A stretch of 64,000 bases of DNA, taken from Sinorhizobium medicae (GTDB taxonomy: Bacteria; Pseudomonadota; Alphaproteobacteria; Rhizobiales; Rhizobiaceae). The notes under the pieces are model-generated. The model ran no database searches. It was not told the origin of the DNA and was given only the letters and a program-made list of their open reading frames with translations. This document shows, in pieces, positions 50,252 through 57,472 of the stretch. Location of the stretch: contig NZ_VITA01000022.1 in assembly GCF_007827695.1 (NCBI RefSeq), forward strand, positions 25,819 to 89,818. Direction: 5' to 3'. The translations under genes and the position numbers were made by a program. Positions within the stretch are counted from its first letter, which is position 1, and each line of letters opens with the position of its first letter.

Positions 50252-50567
50252 CCTGTCGAAAGTTGTCACGGCCGAGCAGAAGGCGGCGGAAGCGCGCGCG
50301 GCACTGCAGGCGCAGTATTCCGCCGCTATCCAGGCGCATCTCGATGCCAAGGCGCGCGAGCGGCAATATGACGGCATCCAGACCGCCATCACCTATCGCG
50401 GCGATCCGAACCCGCAGTTCGCGGCCGAGGGCGAGGCCCTCTTCGCCTGGCGTTCGGCGGTATGGACCTATTCCACGGCTGAGCTGCTGAAGGTCATCGC
50501 TGGCGAGCGGCCGCAGCCCGGTGTTAAGGAGTTCGTGGCCGAGCTGCCGGTGTTCGAGTGGCCGTGA
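50238..50567 (+). CDS. Fibre-region phage protein, unknown
   Basis: A 109-residue protein overlapping the preceding gene by 14 bp. A helical first half (VTAEQKAAEARAALQAQYSA, AIQAHLDAKARERQYDG) is followed by AEGEALFAWRSAVWTYSTAE, LLKVIAGERPQPGVKEFV. This shape resembles small tail-fibre chaperone-type or DUF4376-like proteins, which I cannot confirm. Confidence 0.65.
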   Translation: MWTVDLSKVVTAEQKAAEARAALQAQYSAAIQAHLDAKARERQYDGIQTAITYRGDPNPQFAAEGEALFAWRSAVWTYSTAELLKVIAGERPQPGVKEFVAELPVFEWP

Positions 50568-50626
50568 CGCAACATTCCGGCATTGCCGAGCGTTTGCTGT
50601 TAGGGACGCAGCAAAGGAGACAGGCG

Positions 50627-50722
50627 ATGCGCATTGCCGAACGCGTCAAGGTCATAGAATGGATAGCAACTTTCGCCGCCGTCACTTTTGTCGCGTCGCT
50701 TGTCGTCGCGCTGCTTCCCTGA
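50627..50722 (+). CDS. 31-residue membrane protein
   Basis: MRIAERVKVIEWIATFAAVT then FVASLVVALLP, a short amphipathic start and one membrane helix. AAAGGAGA lies 7 nt before the ATG. Its position between fibre genes and endolysin would suit a small holin-like or regulatory peptide. Confidence 0.55.
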   Translation: MRIAERVKVIEWIATFAAVTFVASLVVALLP

Positions 50723-50730
50723 GGACATTT

Positions 50731-50991
50731 TCAACGAAGCCCGGAGAATTGCCGCTGCTTGCGAATGAAAGCGATTGCAGCAGCTTCCAGGCTCTTGCAC
50801 TCTGCCTCGGATCTAAACAAGGCCTCGTCATCTTTCTCGGCTGAGCATCGAAGGACGTCCCGTCGCAGGCACGCATGCTCATACGCCTCGCACATCTTCA
50901 GAAATGCGTGGCTGTTCATCATCCACGCGCAAGCACGCAGATCAGGGGCTGCCAAAAACAACCGGGCCATTCCTGCCTTTTTCACATCCAT
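50731..50991 (-). CDS. Reversed small protein in the fibre-lysis interval
   Basis: An 86-residue Cys- and Ala-rich, mostly helical protein (LFLAAPDLRACAWMMNSHAF, LKMCEAYEHACLRRDVLRC, EAECKSLEAAAIAFIRKQRQ). It lies against the late genes and may be a moron. Two starts are possible (50991 and 50970), and neither has a strong ribosome site. Confidence 0.45.
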   Translation of the reverse strand: MDVKKAGMARLFLAAPDLRACAWMMNSHAFLKMCEAYEHACLRRDVLRCSAEKDDEALFRSEAECKSLEAAAIAFIRKQRQFSGLR

Positions 50992-51071
50992 TGCGACCGC
51001 TCGCTTTTTCGTCGAGCTACACGGTTTGAACGGGCTCGCTAGGGATAGGTTCCACTACATAACATAGATGA

Positions 51072-51229
51072 GGGCGGCTTTCCGGTCGCCTGCGTCAGGC
51101 GTTCCTCGGGCGAGGCCCGTCGCTGGAGGCAGGCGCCAGGCCTCTAACCGCCCCGTCCGCTACGAGACGGCGGGACGGCTGCGCGGCGTTACCACAATGC
51201 GCTGGCAGCCTCCATTCGCCCATTCGGGC
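51072..51229. ncRNA. Candidate structured RNA before the endolysin gene
   Basis: Strong helices are packed in a non-coding gap: GGGCGG (51072-51077) can close against CCGCCC (51148-51153). Inside it lies the perfect hairpin CGCCTG/CAGGCG (51087-51101) and CCTC/GAGG. Then comes CCGTC/GACGG (51153-51170) and finally GCCC/GGGC (51218-51229). No protein-coding frame explains it. It could be a phage RNA or a processed leader. Confidence 0.4.
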
Positions 51230-51266
51230 TAAGTCAACTCTCAAACATTCCAATCAGGAGATACCG

Positions 51267-52235
51267 ATGAGCGCCATCACCGCTCAGCACGTTCGCGCTG
51301 CCGCAAAGGGCAGGGTGAACGAGAGCAACCTCGCGTCCGTGCTTGTGGCACTGGACAGGTACGGGGAGCGTTTCGGCATGGATCGGCCGCACCGTCTCTC
51401 CCAGTATTTCGCCCAGCTCATGCATGAAAGCGGAGACTTCCGCTACGATCGCGAGATCTGGGGCCCAACGCCGGCGCAACAGCGCTACGAAACCCGCACC
51501 GATCTTGGAAACACGCCGGAGAAGGATGGCGACGGCCATCTCTACCGCGGCCGCACCGGCATGCAGCTGACCGGCAAGGATAATTATCGCCAGTTCCGCA
51601 ACTGGTGCCGCGCCGCTGGCCTCGATTGCCCGGACTTCGTTAAGGATCCGGACGCGGTCAATGCCGATCCATGGGAAGGCCTGGTGCCTCTGTTCTACTG
51701 GGACACACGCGATCTGAACCGCTGGGCCGACCAGGGCGACGCCGAGACCATCACGAAGAAGATCAACGGCGGCAAGAACGGCTTGGCGGATCGCTTCAAC
51801 CGGCTGGCGCGTATCTCGCTCGTTCTCCTCGGCTACCGTGCCGATAACGTCCTTCAGTTCCAGGCTGACCAGCGCCTCCAGGTCGACGGCGACGTAGGCC
51901 CGAAAACCCGCGCTGCGATGCATACGGCGCTTGTGGCGCTCACCCCGGGCGAAGCTGCACGGCCGGAGGTCAAGGTCGCGCCAGTAACCGAGGAGAAGCC
52001 GGTCCCGGTTCCTGTCACGCCGCCCAGCCTCGATGCGCCGTGGTGGAAGTCGAAAGAGGTCATCACCCCGTCTGTCATCGGCGGCGGCGCTTCGCTGCTC
52101 ACCGCGATCGGCGACATACCGTGGCAGAACCTCTTGTTGATCCTTGTCGCCCTCGGCGGCATTGCCGGCTTCCTCTACTGGCGCAAGAACGCCGATCGAA
52201 AGGCCGTCGCAAAACAGGTCGAGGGGATGGCGTGA
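51267..52235 (+). CDS. Endolysin: GH19-type lysozyme with peptidoglycan-binding domain and membrane tail
   Basis: A 322-residue enzyme. The catalytic GH19-like domain (residues 1-190) has LMHESGDFRYDREIWG with Glu54 and GRTGMQLTGKDNYRQF, then VPLFYWDTRDLNRWADQG and the long INGGKNGLADR loop. A peptidoglycan-binding module follows (LQVDGDVGPKTRAAMHTAL). Then comes a Pro-rich linker and a C-terminal hydrophobic helix (NLLLILVALGGIAGFLYW). It would hydrolyse the cell wall. The tail anchors it to the membrane, so it may work as a signal-arrest or anchored form. Confidence 0.9.
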   Translation: MSAITAQHVRAAAKGRVNESNLASVLVALDRYGERFGMDRPHRLSQYFAQLMHESGDFRYDREIWGPTPAQQRYETRTDLGNTPEKDGDGHLYRGRTGMQLTGKDNYRQFRNWCRAAGLDCPDFVKDPDAVNADPWEGLVPLFYWDTRDLNRWADQGDAETITKKINGGKNGLADRFNRLARISLVLLGYRADNVLQFQADQRLQVDGDVGPKTRAAMHTALVALTPGEAARPEVKVAPVTEEKPVPVPVTPPSLDAPWWKSKEVITPSVIGGGASLLTAIGDIPWQNLLLILVALGGIAGFLYWRKNADRKAVAKQVEGMA

Positions 52236-52518
52236 TGTTCAGCCGCCTCTCTCTGGCCGCTGGGGCTGCTGCCGGCGGCATTATCGTCTTTGTCGGCATG
52301 CAGACGGTCAACGCGCTCTGGATCATCCCGGAGCGCGGGAAGAGGGCCGGAAACTCGAACGCGCCGAATTGGATTCTGCAACCAACAAAGCAATCGGAGA
52401 ACTGCGGGATGAAGCTGATCGCGCTCGCTTTAACCGCCGCCTGTGCATTGAGCGCGGCCGGCTGTACGTCAACGCAACAGGTCTCTGCGTCGAAAGACAG
52501 GCTCAACCAGGCGGCTAG
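52235..52518 (+). pseudogene. Rz-like inner-membrane spanin, reading frame broken
   Basis: The first part (MFSRLSLAAGAAAGGIIVFV, GMQTVNALWIIP) is an N-terminal membrane anchor. The coiled periplasmic part (EEGRKLERAELDSATNKAIG, ELRDEADRARFNRRLCIERG) and end GLCVERQAQPGG* lie in the -1 frame beginning near 52333. The length is 284 nt, not a multiple of three, so there is a 1-base deletion or a read error. Rz1 lies embedded in the same region, as in lambda. Without the shift, the frame of the anchor continues straight into Rz1. Confidence 0.7.
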
Positions 52519-52702
52519 AGCCGTTGTTGGCACGTCCCTGGTTGGCGCTCGAGGCGCTACGCCGGCTGATCAGGACAAGATCGACGAGACGGTCGCGGGC
52601 CTATGCGGTGCCCGAGTCTGGACGAAGGAAGAGTGCAGCGCTCATGACGCTGCGGTGATCATCACATCTGCATACGAGGGGCAAAATGGGACTGGAGGAT
52701 GA
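52409..52702 (+). CDS. Rz1-like outer-membrane spanin lipoprotein
   Basis: A 97-residue protein starting inside the Rz region. The signal (KLIALALTAACALSAAGC) ends in a lipobox cysteine, followed by TSTQQVSASKDRLNQAARAV and VAGLCGARVWTKEECSAHDA. It is expected to sit in the outer membrane and join Rz to fuse the two membranes at lysis. Related sequences occur twice in the relic island at 14960-17473. Confidence 0.78.
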   Translation: MKLIALALTAACALSAAGCTSTQQVSASKDRLNQAARAVVGTSLVGARGATPADQDKIDETVAGLCGARVWTKEECSAHDAAVIITSAYEGQNGTGG

Positions 52703-53072
52703 GGCTATGGAACTCCCGAAGCGTGCGCAAAAGCTCGAGTGGAACTTGAACACGATCATCCAGCTCGTGACGTTGTTCGGCATGTGCATCGGCGGCGTCA
52801 CGATTTGGGTCAACAAGGGCAGGGACATCGAGGAGCTTCAGAAGTGGCGCAGCGCCATGGAGGCGAGAAGCGAAGAACGATTCCGCTCGATCGAGGGCGA
52901 GGTCCGGAAGATCGACAATCTCGCCTACCGCCTGGCGTCGACCGAGCAATCCACGACATCGACGGCGAGCGTCATCAAAGACCTGCAGGGGCTTCTCAGC
53001 CAGCAGGCGGGCGATCTAAAGGTGATCAAGGAGATTTTGCAGCGGGTGGAAGGTGGGCAGTTGCGCAGGTAA
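52686..53072 (+). CDS. Holin-like phage protein
   Basis: A 128-residue protein with one membrane helix near the N-terminus (IQLVTLFGMCIGGVTIWVN) and a long C-terminal coiled coil (IEELQKWRSAMEARSEERFR, LLSQQAGDLKVIKEILQRVE). It resembles holin-associated or hemolysin-XhlA-like proteins. The start at 52686 overlaps Rz1. An ATG at 52707 (GGAGG 8 nt upstream) is also possible. A C-terminal fragment of a related gene lies at 55048-55194. Confidence 0.75.
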   Translation: MGLEDEAMELPKRAQKLEWNLNTIIQLVTLFGMCIGGVTIWVNKGRDIEELQKWRSAMEARSEERFRSIEGEVRKIDNLAYRLASTEQSTTSTASVIKDLQGLLSQQAGDLKVIKEILQRVEGGQLRR

Positions 53073-53112
53073 ACGGAACCGCCCCTAAAAAATCTTAATT
53101 GACTGTTCAAAT

Positions 53113-53127
53113 GTTCATTGTACGTTC
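53113..53127. promoter_or_regulatory. LexA-binding site in front of a cargo gene
   Basis: GTTC ATTGTAC GTTC, an exact alphaproteobacterial GTTC-N7-GTTC operator, 24 bp before the ATG at 53151. A TTGACT -35-like element lies at 53099-53104, so the box overlaps the promoter. An extra GTTC at 53105-53108 precedes it. Confidence 0.75.
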
Positions 53128-53150
53128 GCCATAGCGCGGGGGGACTCATT

Positions 53151-53363
53151 ATGGCTGTTCGGGCGTTTAAGCGCAGGACCTGCGTGGGGTGCGATCGACC
53201 TCATCCTAACAAAGGCGACCGCGATTTCGACCCACCAAAGTTTTGCGCAGCTTGCAGCACAGATCGGCGAGCAAGCGCGCGACTTTCCTTGGGAATAGGA
53301 GCCGGCGTTGTATACTCGGCTGATGGTCGCTACGTGCTTCCTGAATTTTCGGACCGCCTTTAG
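53151..53363 (+). CDS. Small Cys-rich (zinc-ribbon-like) protein under a LexA box
   Basis: A 70-residue protein (VRAFKRRTCVGCDRPHPNKG, DFDPPKFCAACSTDRRASAR) with CVGC and CAAC pairs spaced for a zinc ribbon and a basic N-terminus. The ATG at 53151 has GGGGG upstream. It ends 4 bp into the convergent kinase gene. The operator suggests SOS-induced expression. The role is unknown. Confidence 0.7.
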   Translation: MAVRAFKRRTCVGCDRPHPNKGDRDFDPPKFCAACSTDRRASARLSLGIGAGVVYSADGRYVLPEFSDRL

Positions 53364-54382
53364 CCGAAATATTCCCTCAGTTCTCGCTCTGCCTGCCTGT
53401 ATCCCATCTTGCCGCTGGCGTACAAAGTTTTCGATTTTCCCGTAGTCACTGGATAGCTAACGACGTTCCAAGAGAACGAGCGCCCGTTGTGCTTCTCCAA
53501 CGTAACGACAATTTCACGAGATTTGACGACTCGGCTCCACTGCGTGCGATCCTCTGATATCTCGCAGTGCCAGTCCAATGGCTCGACGTCAGCGAGGAGC
53601 CGGTTCAGCGCCCTCGCATCAGTAGGTCGATCGTTCGGGGCATCTTTCAGCAGGTTGCGAATAACTCGGCGCCATTTTTTCCCGATGTGTGGCAACCATT
53701 CGAGGGTATCAGCGTACCCGCCGTTTTGGACGACGGACCTTGGCGCGGGCCCAGACGCGTACCAGGGATGTCCGTGAAGCAGTCTGTAAAGTGTGACCCC
53801 CAGCGCCCACAGATCTGTGCGCACGCTAGAAATTCTGTCGCTGTAGAACTCAGGCGCTAAGTGATCGCGATAACCACCGCCAATCGCGTATCCCTCAATG
53901 ATCTCGTCGGTAACGAACCCGAAATCCCCGATCTTCGCGACGCCGTTTGCGTCGAGCAGAATATTGCCGGGTTTTATGTCGCGGTGGAGCATGCCTCGGT
54001 CGTGGAGGGCCGCCAGCCCATGACATATTTCGCGGGCAGCCTTCAAGACCAGGTCGGGGCGAATAGGGCCTTCCTTATAGAGGGCGTCAAACGAACCGCC
54101 GGAGCAATATTCCATTACAAGATGGATCGCGTCATCCGTCGCAGATGCGCATAGATAATGCACCGCCACGATATTGCGGTGACGGGCCCTTTCAAGGCTT
54201 GCGCCTTCTTGAAGCAATCCAGTTTTGCGCGCTGACCATTGGTGAGGGGTCTCGCCCTCAATCGCGAAAAGGACCTTTACCGCTAACGGATCACGGATGC
54301 CGTCATGTCCAATATGCACCCGACCGAAGTGTCCGTGAGATATTTCTTCGCCTACAACCAGCGTCGATTGCAAATTCGTCAT
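53360..54382 (-). CDS. Serine/threonine protein kinase, prophage cargo
   Basis: A 340-residue protein with a full Hanks-type kinase domain (residues 10-270): glycine-rich loop GEEISHGHFGRVHIG, VAIK-equivalent PLAVKVLF, HLVMEYCSGGSFDALY, catalytic HRDIKPGNILL, DFGFVTDEI, the APE-equivalent LAPEFYSD and DLWALGVTLYRLLHG. All catalytic residues are present. The C-terminal 70 residues (EDRTQWSRVVKSREIVVTLE) are a small extra domain. It overlaps its partner by ATGA, so they are co-translated. It runs against the phage late genes, typical of a lysogen-expressed gene. Confidence 0.92.
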   Translation of the reverse strand: MTNLQSTLVVGEEISHGHFGRVHIGHDGIRDPLAVKVLFAIEGETPHQWSARKTGLLQEGASLERARHRNIVAVHYLCASATDDAIHLVMEYCSGGSFDALYKEGPIRPDLVLKAAREICHGLAALHDRGMLHRDIKPGNILLDANGVAKIGDFGFVTDEIIEGYAIGGGYRDHLAPEFYSDRISSVRTDLWALGVTLYRLLHGHPWYASGPAPRSVVQNGGYADTLEWLPHIGKKWRRVIRNLLKDAPNDRPTDARALNRLLADVEPLDWHCEISEDRTQWSRVVKSREIVVTLEKHNGRSFSWNVVSYPVTTGKSKTLYASGKMGYRQAERELREYFG

Positions 54383-54852
54383 TTGGAACACTTCGCCAAG
54401 ATGCAGAAGGCGGCTTCGCGGCTTCCCGCACGAAGGTCCTGACCGTCAAAATTCTCGGCCCAAAAACCGTCGTCTTTAATGTATTCGTCTGCCTTCCGAT
54501 CGCCGTAGTGACGCGATATTGCAGCCTTTGTAATCGTCTCGGTGCTACACACCGACGCGAGCGCGCCTATGACCACGCCACGGAGTTCGGCCGCCTCAAA
54601 ATGAGCCAGCGTGGGTTTGCCTTGTTGGCTGACGGCGCTCCCTTTGACCGCCGAGCGCGCTATGCCTTTCTCTTGGGCATAATCTGCAACTTCCTGGGCG
54701 AAAGCAGCGTATGCCGTAGGTCTGTCGCCCTTCTGCAGCTTCACGGTGAAGTCAGCATTTACGACGATGGGGCCGTCATCATCTGGAACAGTAGCATCCA
54801 CGAAAACCGCTTTATCACCAGAAACCGTCGTCCCCAGCCACCTCGTACTCAT
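54379..54852 (-). CDS. Kinase-partner protein, DUF3010/RuvC-like
   Basis: A 157-residue protein. The N-terminus (TRWLGTTVSGDKAVFVDATV) and the middle (AVSQQGKPTLAHFEAAELRG, VVIGALASV) fit the RNase H/RuvC-like DUF3010 pattern. The rest (ISRHYGDRKADEYIKDDGFW) is helical. The ATG at 54852 was chosen because AGGGGGAG is 7 nt away, while the ATG at 54858 is too close. It heads a two-gene operon with the kinase, which implies a shared function, possibly a kinase substrate or sensor. Confidence 0.75.
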   Translation of the reverse strand: MSTRWLGTTVSGDKAVFVDATVPDDDGPIVVNADFTVKLQKGDRPTAYAAFAQEVADYAQEKGIARSAVKGSAVSQQGKPTLAHFEAAELRGVVIGALASVCSTETITKAAISRHYGDRKADEYIKDDGFWAENFDGQDLRAGSREAAFCILAKCSK

Positions 54853-55006
54853 CTGCATACTCCCCCTATTTGTGCGTCCGACTCACCAGAATGCAAATCT
54901 CACATGCGTACCATTCTCAACAATCTAGGGTGAATATCTTGCGGAAAATAAAACGTTCGATAGATCGCCAAATTTTGGTGTGGAGGCGAAGCCGGGCCAA
55001 AAAAAT

Positions 55007-55028
55007 GGCCCCGCCGTCACGTGGGGCC
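55007..55028 (-). terminator. Hairpin with T-run, leftward
   Basis: GGCCCC (55007-55012) pairs with GGGGCC (55023-55028) around CACGTG. Read on the minus strand it is followed by a short spacer and seven T. It would stop leftward transcripts entering the kinase operon from the right. Confidence 0.5.
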
Positions 55029-55047
55029 AAAAAGAGTGTGCTGTCCA

Positions 55048-55194
55048 GTGGAGAAGCAAGCGGCCGAAGCGGCGACTTCGATGAAGGCCGTCGAGAACAC
55101 GCTCAACAGCCTTTCCATCGACACCCGCGTTATGCGCGAGATCCTTCAGAGGATCGAGGCCAGCCAGCGCGACGGCGCGCAGCTGCGGCGTTGA
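55048..55194 (+). pseudogene. C-terminal fragment of a second holin-like gene
   Basis: The frame reads EKQAAEAATSMKAVENTLNS, IDTRVMREILQRIEASQRDG, AQLRR and stops at TGA 55192-55194. It parallels the end of the intact holin-like protein (VIKEILQRVEGGQLRR). No start or membrane part is present, so it is a remnant that lies on the far side of the kinase cargo. Confidence 0.7.
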
Positions 55195-55205
55195 TGCCGG
55201 CAATG

Positions 55206-55388
55206 CTAGCGATGTGACAACCACCTTCTGCCGAGATACTCCAGCGCCTTCAGGCGCGCGGGATCGGCTTCAATGACGCCAACCGACTTTCGCCGCGCCG
55301 CTATCGTTTTCTTTGGATTTACCGAATCAGTATTCTCGTCGGGTGAGGCACTCTGGTCCGGAAATTCGCAGTCGTCTCTCTCTTGCAT
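55206..55388 (-). CDS. Small charged protein near attR, uncertain
   Basis: A 60-residue frame (QERDDCEFPDQSASPDENTD, RKSVGVIEADPARLKALEYL, GRRWL). The end is well formed, but there is no ribosome site before the ATG and an in-frame TTG precedes it. It may be a genuine leftward gene or a chance frame. Confidence 0.35.
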   Translation of the reverse strand: MQERDDCEFPDQSASPDENTDSVNPKKTIAARRKSVGVIEADPARLKALEYLGRRWLSHR

Positions 55389-55568
55389 CAATCAAATTCC
55401 CAATGCGCTACCGTGGTGGCGCCTCAGGGCTGCGTTGAAGGGGCGACATTTGCAGCTCTGAGGCAGTCACTCACCCGAGCGGCTGACGAGGTTGCCGCTC
55501 GGGTGAAAACTCCGGTATTCATTGAAGGTTTCGGTCGGCTCGCGGCCTAAGACCTTTGCTGTCAACGA

Positions 55569-55667
55569 GCCAGACTAAGGTCCGATATTTCGGCGGAATT
55601 TATCCGCCAGGCTGTGGAGGCTGAGCTTAAACGGCGCGAGACCAAGCGCGGCGAAGCAGACGAATAA
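55569..55667 (+). pseudogene. C-terminal fragment of a ribbon-helix-helix protein
   Basis: The frame reads ARLRSDISAEFIRQAVEAEL, KRRETKRGEADE and ends at TAA 55665-55667, the last helices of a CopG-like antitoxin or regulator. The N-terminal strand is missing. Confidence 0.4.
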
Positions 55668-55736
55668 CACCAGAAGAACATCGCAGGAACGGACTGCTAC
55701 GCTTTTTGCAACTCAATTGCGTAGCACAGGCTGAAA

Positions 55737-55754
55737 CCGCTCCGGATGGAGCGG
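55737..55754. terminator. Perfect 7-bp hairpin near attR
   Basis: CCGCTCC (55737-55743) pairs with GGAGCGG (55748-55754) across a GGAT loop. There is no T-run. It could close the phage's last transcript or a tRNA-related transcript. Confidence 0.4.
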
Positions 55755-55832
55755 GATTCCGTGCTCCACAAGCCTTGATTTACAGGGACTTTGGAACACG
55801 GAAAGGGCAGGGGAGGGATGCTGGAAACAGAA

Positions 55833-55872
55833 TTTCAAGACCGGTGCCTTAAACCGCTCGGCCACTCTTCCA
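55833..55872. other. attR: prophage attachment repeat
   Basis: An exact copy of 22772-22811, the 5' half of tRNA-Ser without the 3' half. It marks the right boundary of the prophage. Confidence 0.93.
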
Positions 55873-55962
55873 AGTGCCTGGGAAACTCCGTGAATTCGCT
55901 TCCGAATTCTCGGCAATCCGGCGATTGCAACCGGGTTTACCAACAGTCCTCCCAACGGCTGG

Positions 55963-56052
55963 CCTTTTAGCAGCTTTGATCACAGCGTCAACGTGCTCAG
56001 CAGCATTTGCTTGCGGTTCACAGATGACGGGGTGGGCAGCGAATGCAGCCAT
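55963..56052 (-). pseudogene. Remnant of another integrase C-terminus, next to attR
   Basis: The minus strand reads HPVICEPQANAAEHVDAVIK then AAKR, parallel to the end of the present integrase (HVMPGMQADAAEQVDAALQAAI). It sits 90 bp from the att repeat in the same orientation and distance as the live integrase from attL (73 bp). It is the trace of an earlier element in the same tRNA gene. Confidence 0.65.
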
Positions 56053-56375
56053 GCAACACGGGAGATCATCACCTACGGCCGTTGAAAATCACTTTTCAGA
56101 CGGACTGCCCACTGCTGCCGGGGATTCAGCGGCCTGCTCGGCCGACTGATTTACGATCCGTAAACCATGACGGGAGTTTTTCAGCAGCCTTTCGCCTTCC
56201 AGTTCGCATTTTCGCCTTGTTGTTGTCATTTTTATTCGACTGTTCCGTTTCGGGACGACGAATTTTCGTGGGGACCTACTGCACGCTTGCGCTGATCTCT
56301 GCGCGCCCGCCGGACGCGTGAGCGCTGCAGGAGTGGATTTTCGGTTGCGGCATTGCAAATGATCTTGTGGGACAG

Positions 56376-57416
56376 ATGACATCCGATAATGGTGCGGCAT
56401 ATCTTGTGAGGGGGCTCCGTCTCGCAGCGGTTCCGTTGCTTTGCGCGGTGCTTGCGTCCTGCGGATCGACGTCGAGCGTCAAGAAAACCAAGCCGCGGAG
56501 CAAGGAATATTTCGCCGAGTCGGTCTACGGCGTCAAAGCCAGCCCCAGAGTAGCCACCGGGAATAACATTCCCAAGGGTGGCGGACGCTATCAGGTCGGC
56601 AAACCTTACCAGGTCAAGGGCAGGTGGTATAAGCCGAAAGAGGATTTCGGCTATAACAAAAGCGGTATGGCCTCCTGGTACGGTTCGGCCTTCCACGGCC
56701 GGCTGACGGCGAACGGGGAGGTCTATGACACAAATCACCTTTCGGCCGCCCACCCGACATTTCCGCTGCCGAGCTATGCGCGCGTGACCAATACGGAAAA
56801 CGGCACGTCGGTCGTCGTGCGTGTCAACGATCGCGGCCCCTATGAATACGGCCGGATCATCGACGTCTCTTCGAAGACCGCCGACCTGCTCGATATCAAG
56901 CGTAAGGGCAGCGCCAAGGTTCGCGTGCAGTATATCGGCCGCGCGCCACTCGAAGGCAACGACATGCCTTACCTCATGGCTTCCTACGTCAGGAAGGGCG
57001 AACGCGGTCCGAGCGTGATGCCGGAAGGACAGATCGCAACAGGCGTGATGGTCGCCTCCAACAAGCCGCTACGGGAGCTGATTCCCGATGTCGGCGCGGT
57101 ACCCGTTCCGAATAGATCCGCGCTCGAGCCCGGTGCGCCGATGAACGCGCTTGCCGAACCGGCAAAAGCCACTGCAGTTTCAGGTGCATTCGACGAGTTT
57201 GCAATCCTGCCGGAGATCGGTCCCGTGCCCAGGGCGCGTCCTCAGTTGGTCCCGCTGCCGGACGGCAGCCTGACCTATGCCGCGGCCTATGTCGAAGTCC
57301 GCGTCAGCGACGAGCCTTCGCCATTCGAGGCGATCATGGTCGAGCGCAATCCGCTGACACCCGAATCCATTCTTGCCTATGCGAAGCGCCGGCACCAAAA
57401 CGCCACCGCGCGCTGA
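56376..57416 (+). CDS. RlpA-like septal ring lipoprotein/lytic transglycosylase
   Basis: A 346-residue lipoprotein. The signal ends in a lipobox LCAVLASCGS. The double-psi beta-barrel domain has GMASWYGSAFHGRLTANGE, HPTFPLPSYARVTNTENGTS and VVRVNDRGPYEYGRIIDVS, with catalytic-type Asp/His and ending SSKTADLLDIKRKGSAKVRV. The C-terminal part is low-complexity and has no SPOR domain, unlike P. aeruginosa RlpA. It acts in the periplasm on glycan strands. A GTG at 56367 is an alternative start. Confidence 0.85.
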   Translation: MTSDNGAAYLVRGLRLAAVPLLCAVLASCGSTSSVKKTKPRSKEYFAESVYGVKASPRVATGNNIPKGGGRYQVGKPYQVKGRWYKPKEDFGYNKSGMASWYGSAFHGRLTANGEVYDTNHLSAAHPTFPLPSYARVTNTENGTSVVVRVNDRGPYEYGRIIDVSSKTADLLDIKRKGSAKVRVQYIGRAPLEGNDMPYLMASYVRKGERGPSVMPEGQIATGVMVASNKPLRELIPDVGAVPVPNRSALEPGAPMNALAEPAKATAVSGAFDEFAILPEIGPVPRARPQLVPLPDGSLTYAAAYVEVRVSDEPSPFEAIMVERNPLTPESILAYAKRRHQNATAR

Positions 57417-57472
57417 CGCCGGTTGAAGAGGGCTTTTCGCGCTGCTATGCCCATGGAGAACCGGAGTTTCTC

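Larger units (their letters stand above)
22772..55872. mobile_element. Prophage, HK97-like siphovirus type, about 33 kb
   Basis: The element is bounded by 40-bp direct repeats in tRNA-Ser and contains, in order, integrase, replication, packaging, head, tail, lysis and cargo genes. All structural genes are on the plus strand and appear intact. Damage is limited to the Rz frame. A -1 frameshift tail chaperone pair and a single tape-measure gene indicate a non-contractile tail (no sheath gene is seen), thus a siphovirus. No CI-type repressor was recognised; a ribbon-helix-helix protein next to the integrase is the only candidate early regulator. Confidence 0.95.

Noticed and set aside
52040..52702. 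220-residue frame joining endolysin region, Rz anchor and Rz1
   Set aside because: The first 65 codons are out of frame with the endolysin, and the rest combines two genes. Rz1 has its own start, signal peptide and lipobox.
55833..55872. Second tRNA-Ser gene at the right end
   Set aside because: Only the 5' half is present. The T-arm and acceptor 3' strand are missing, so it is attR and not a tRNA gene.
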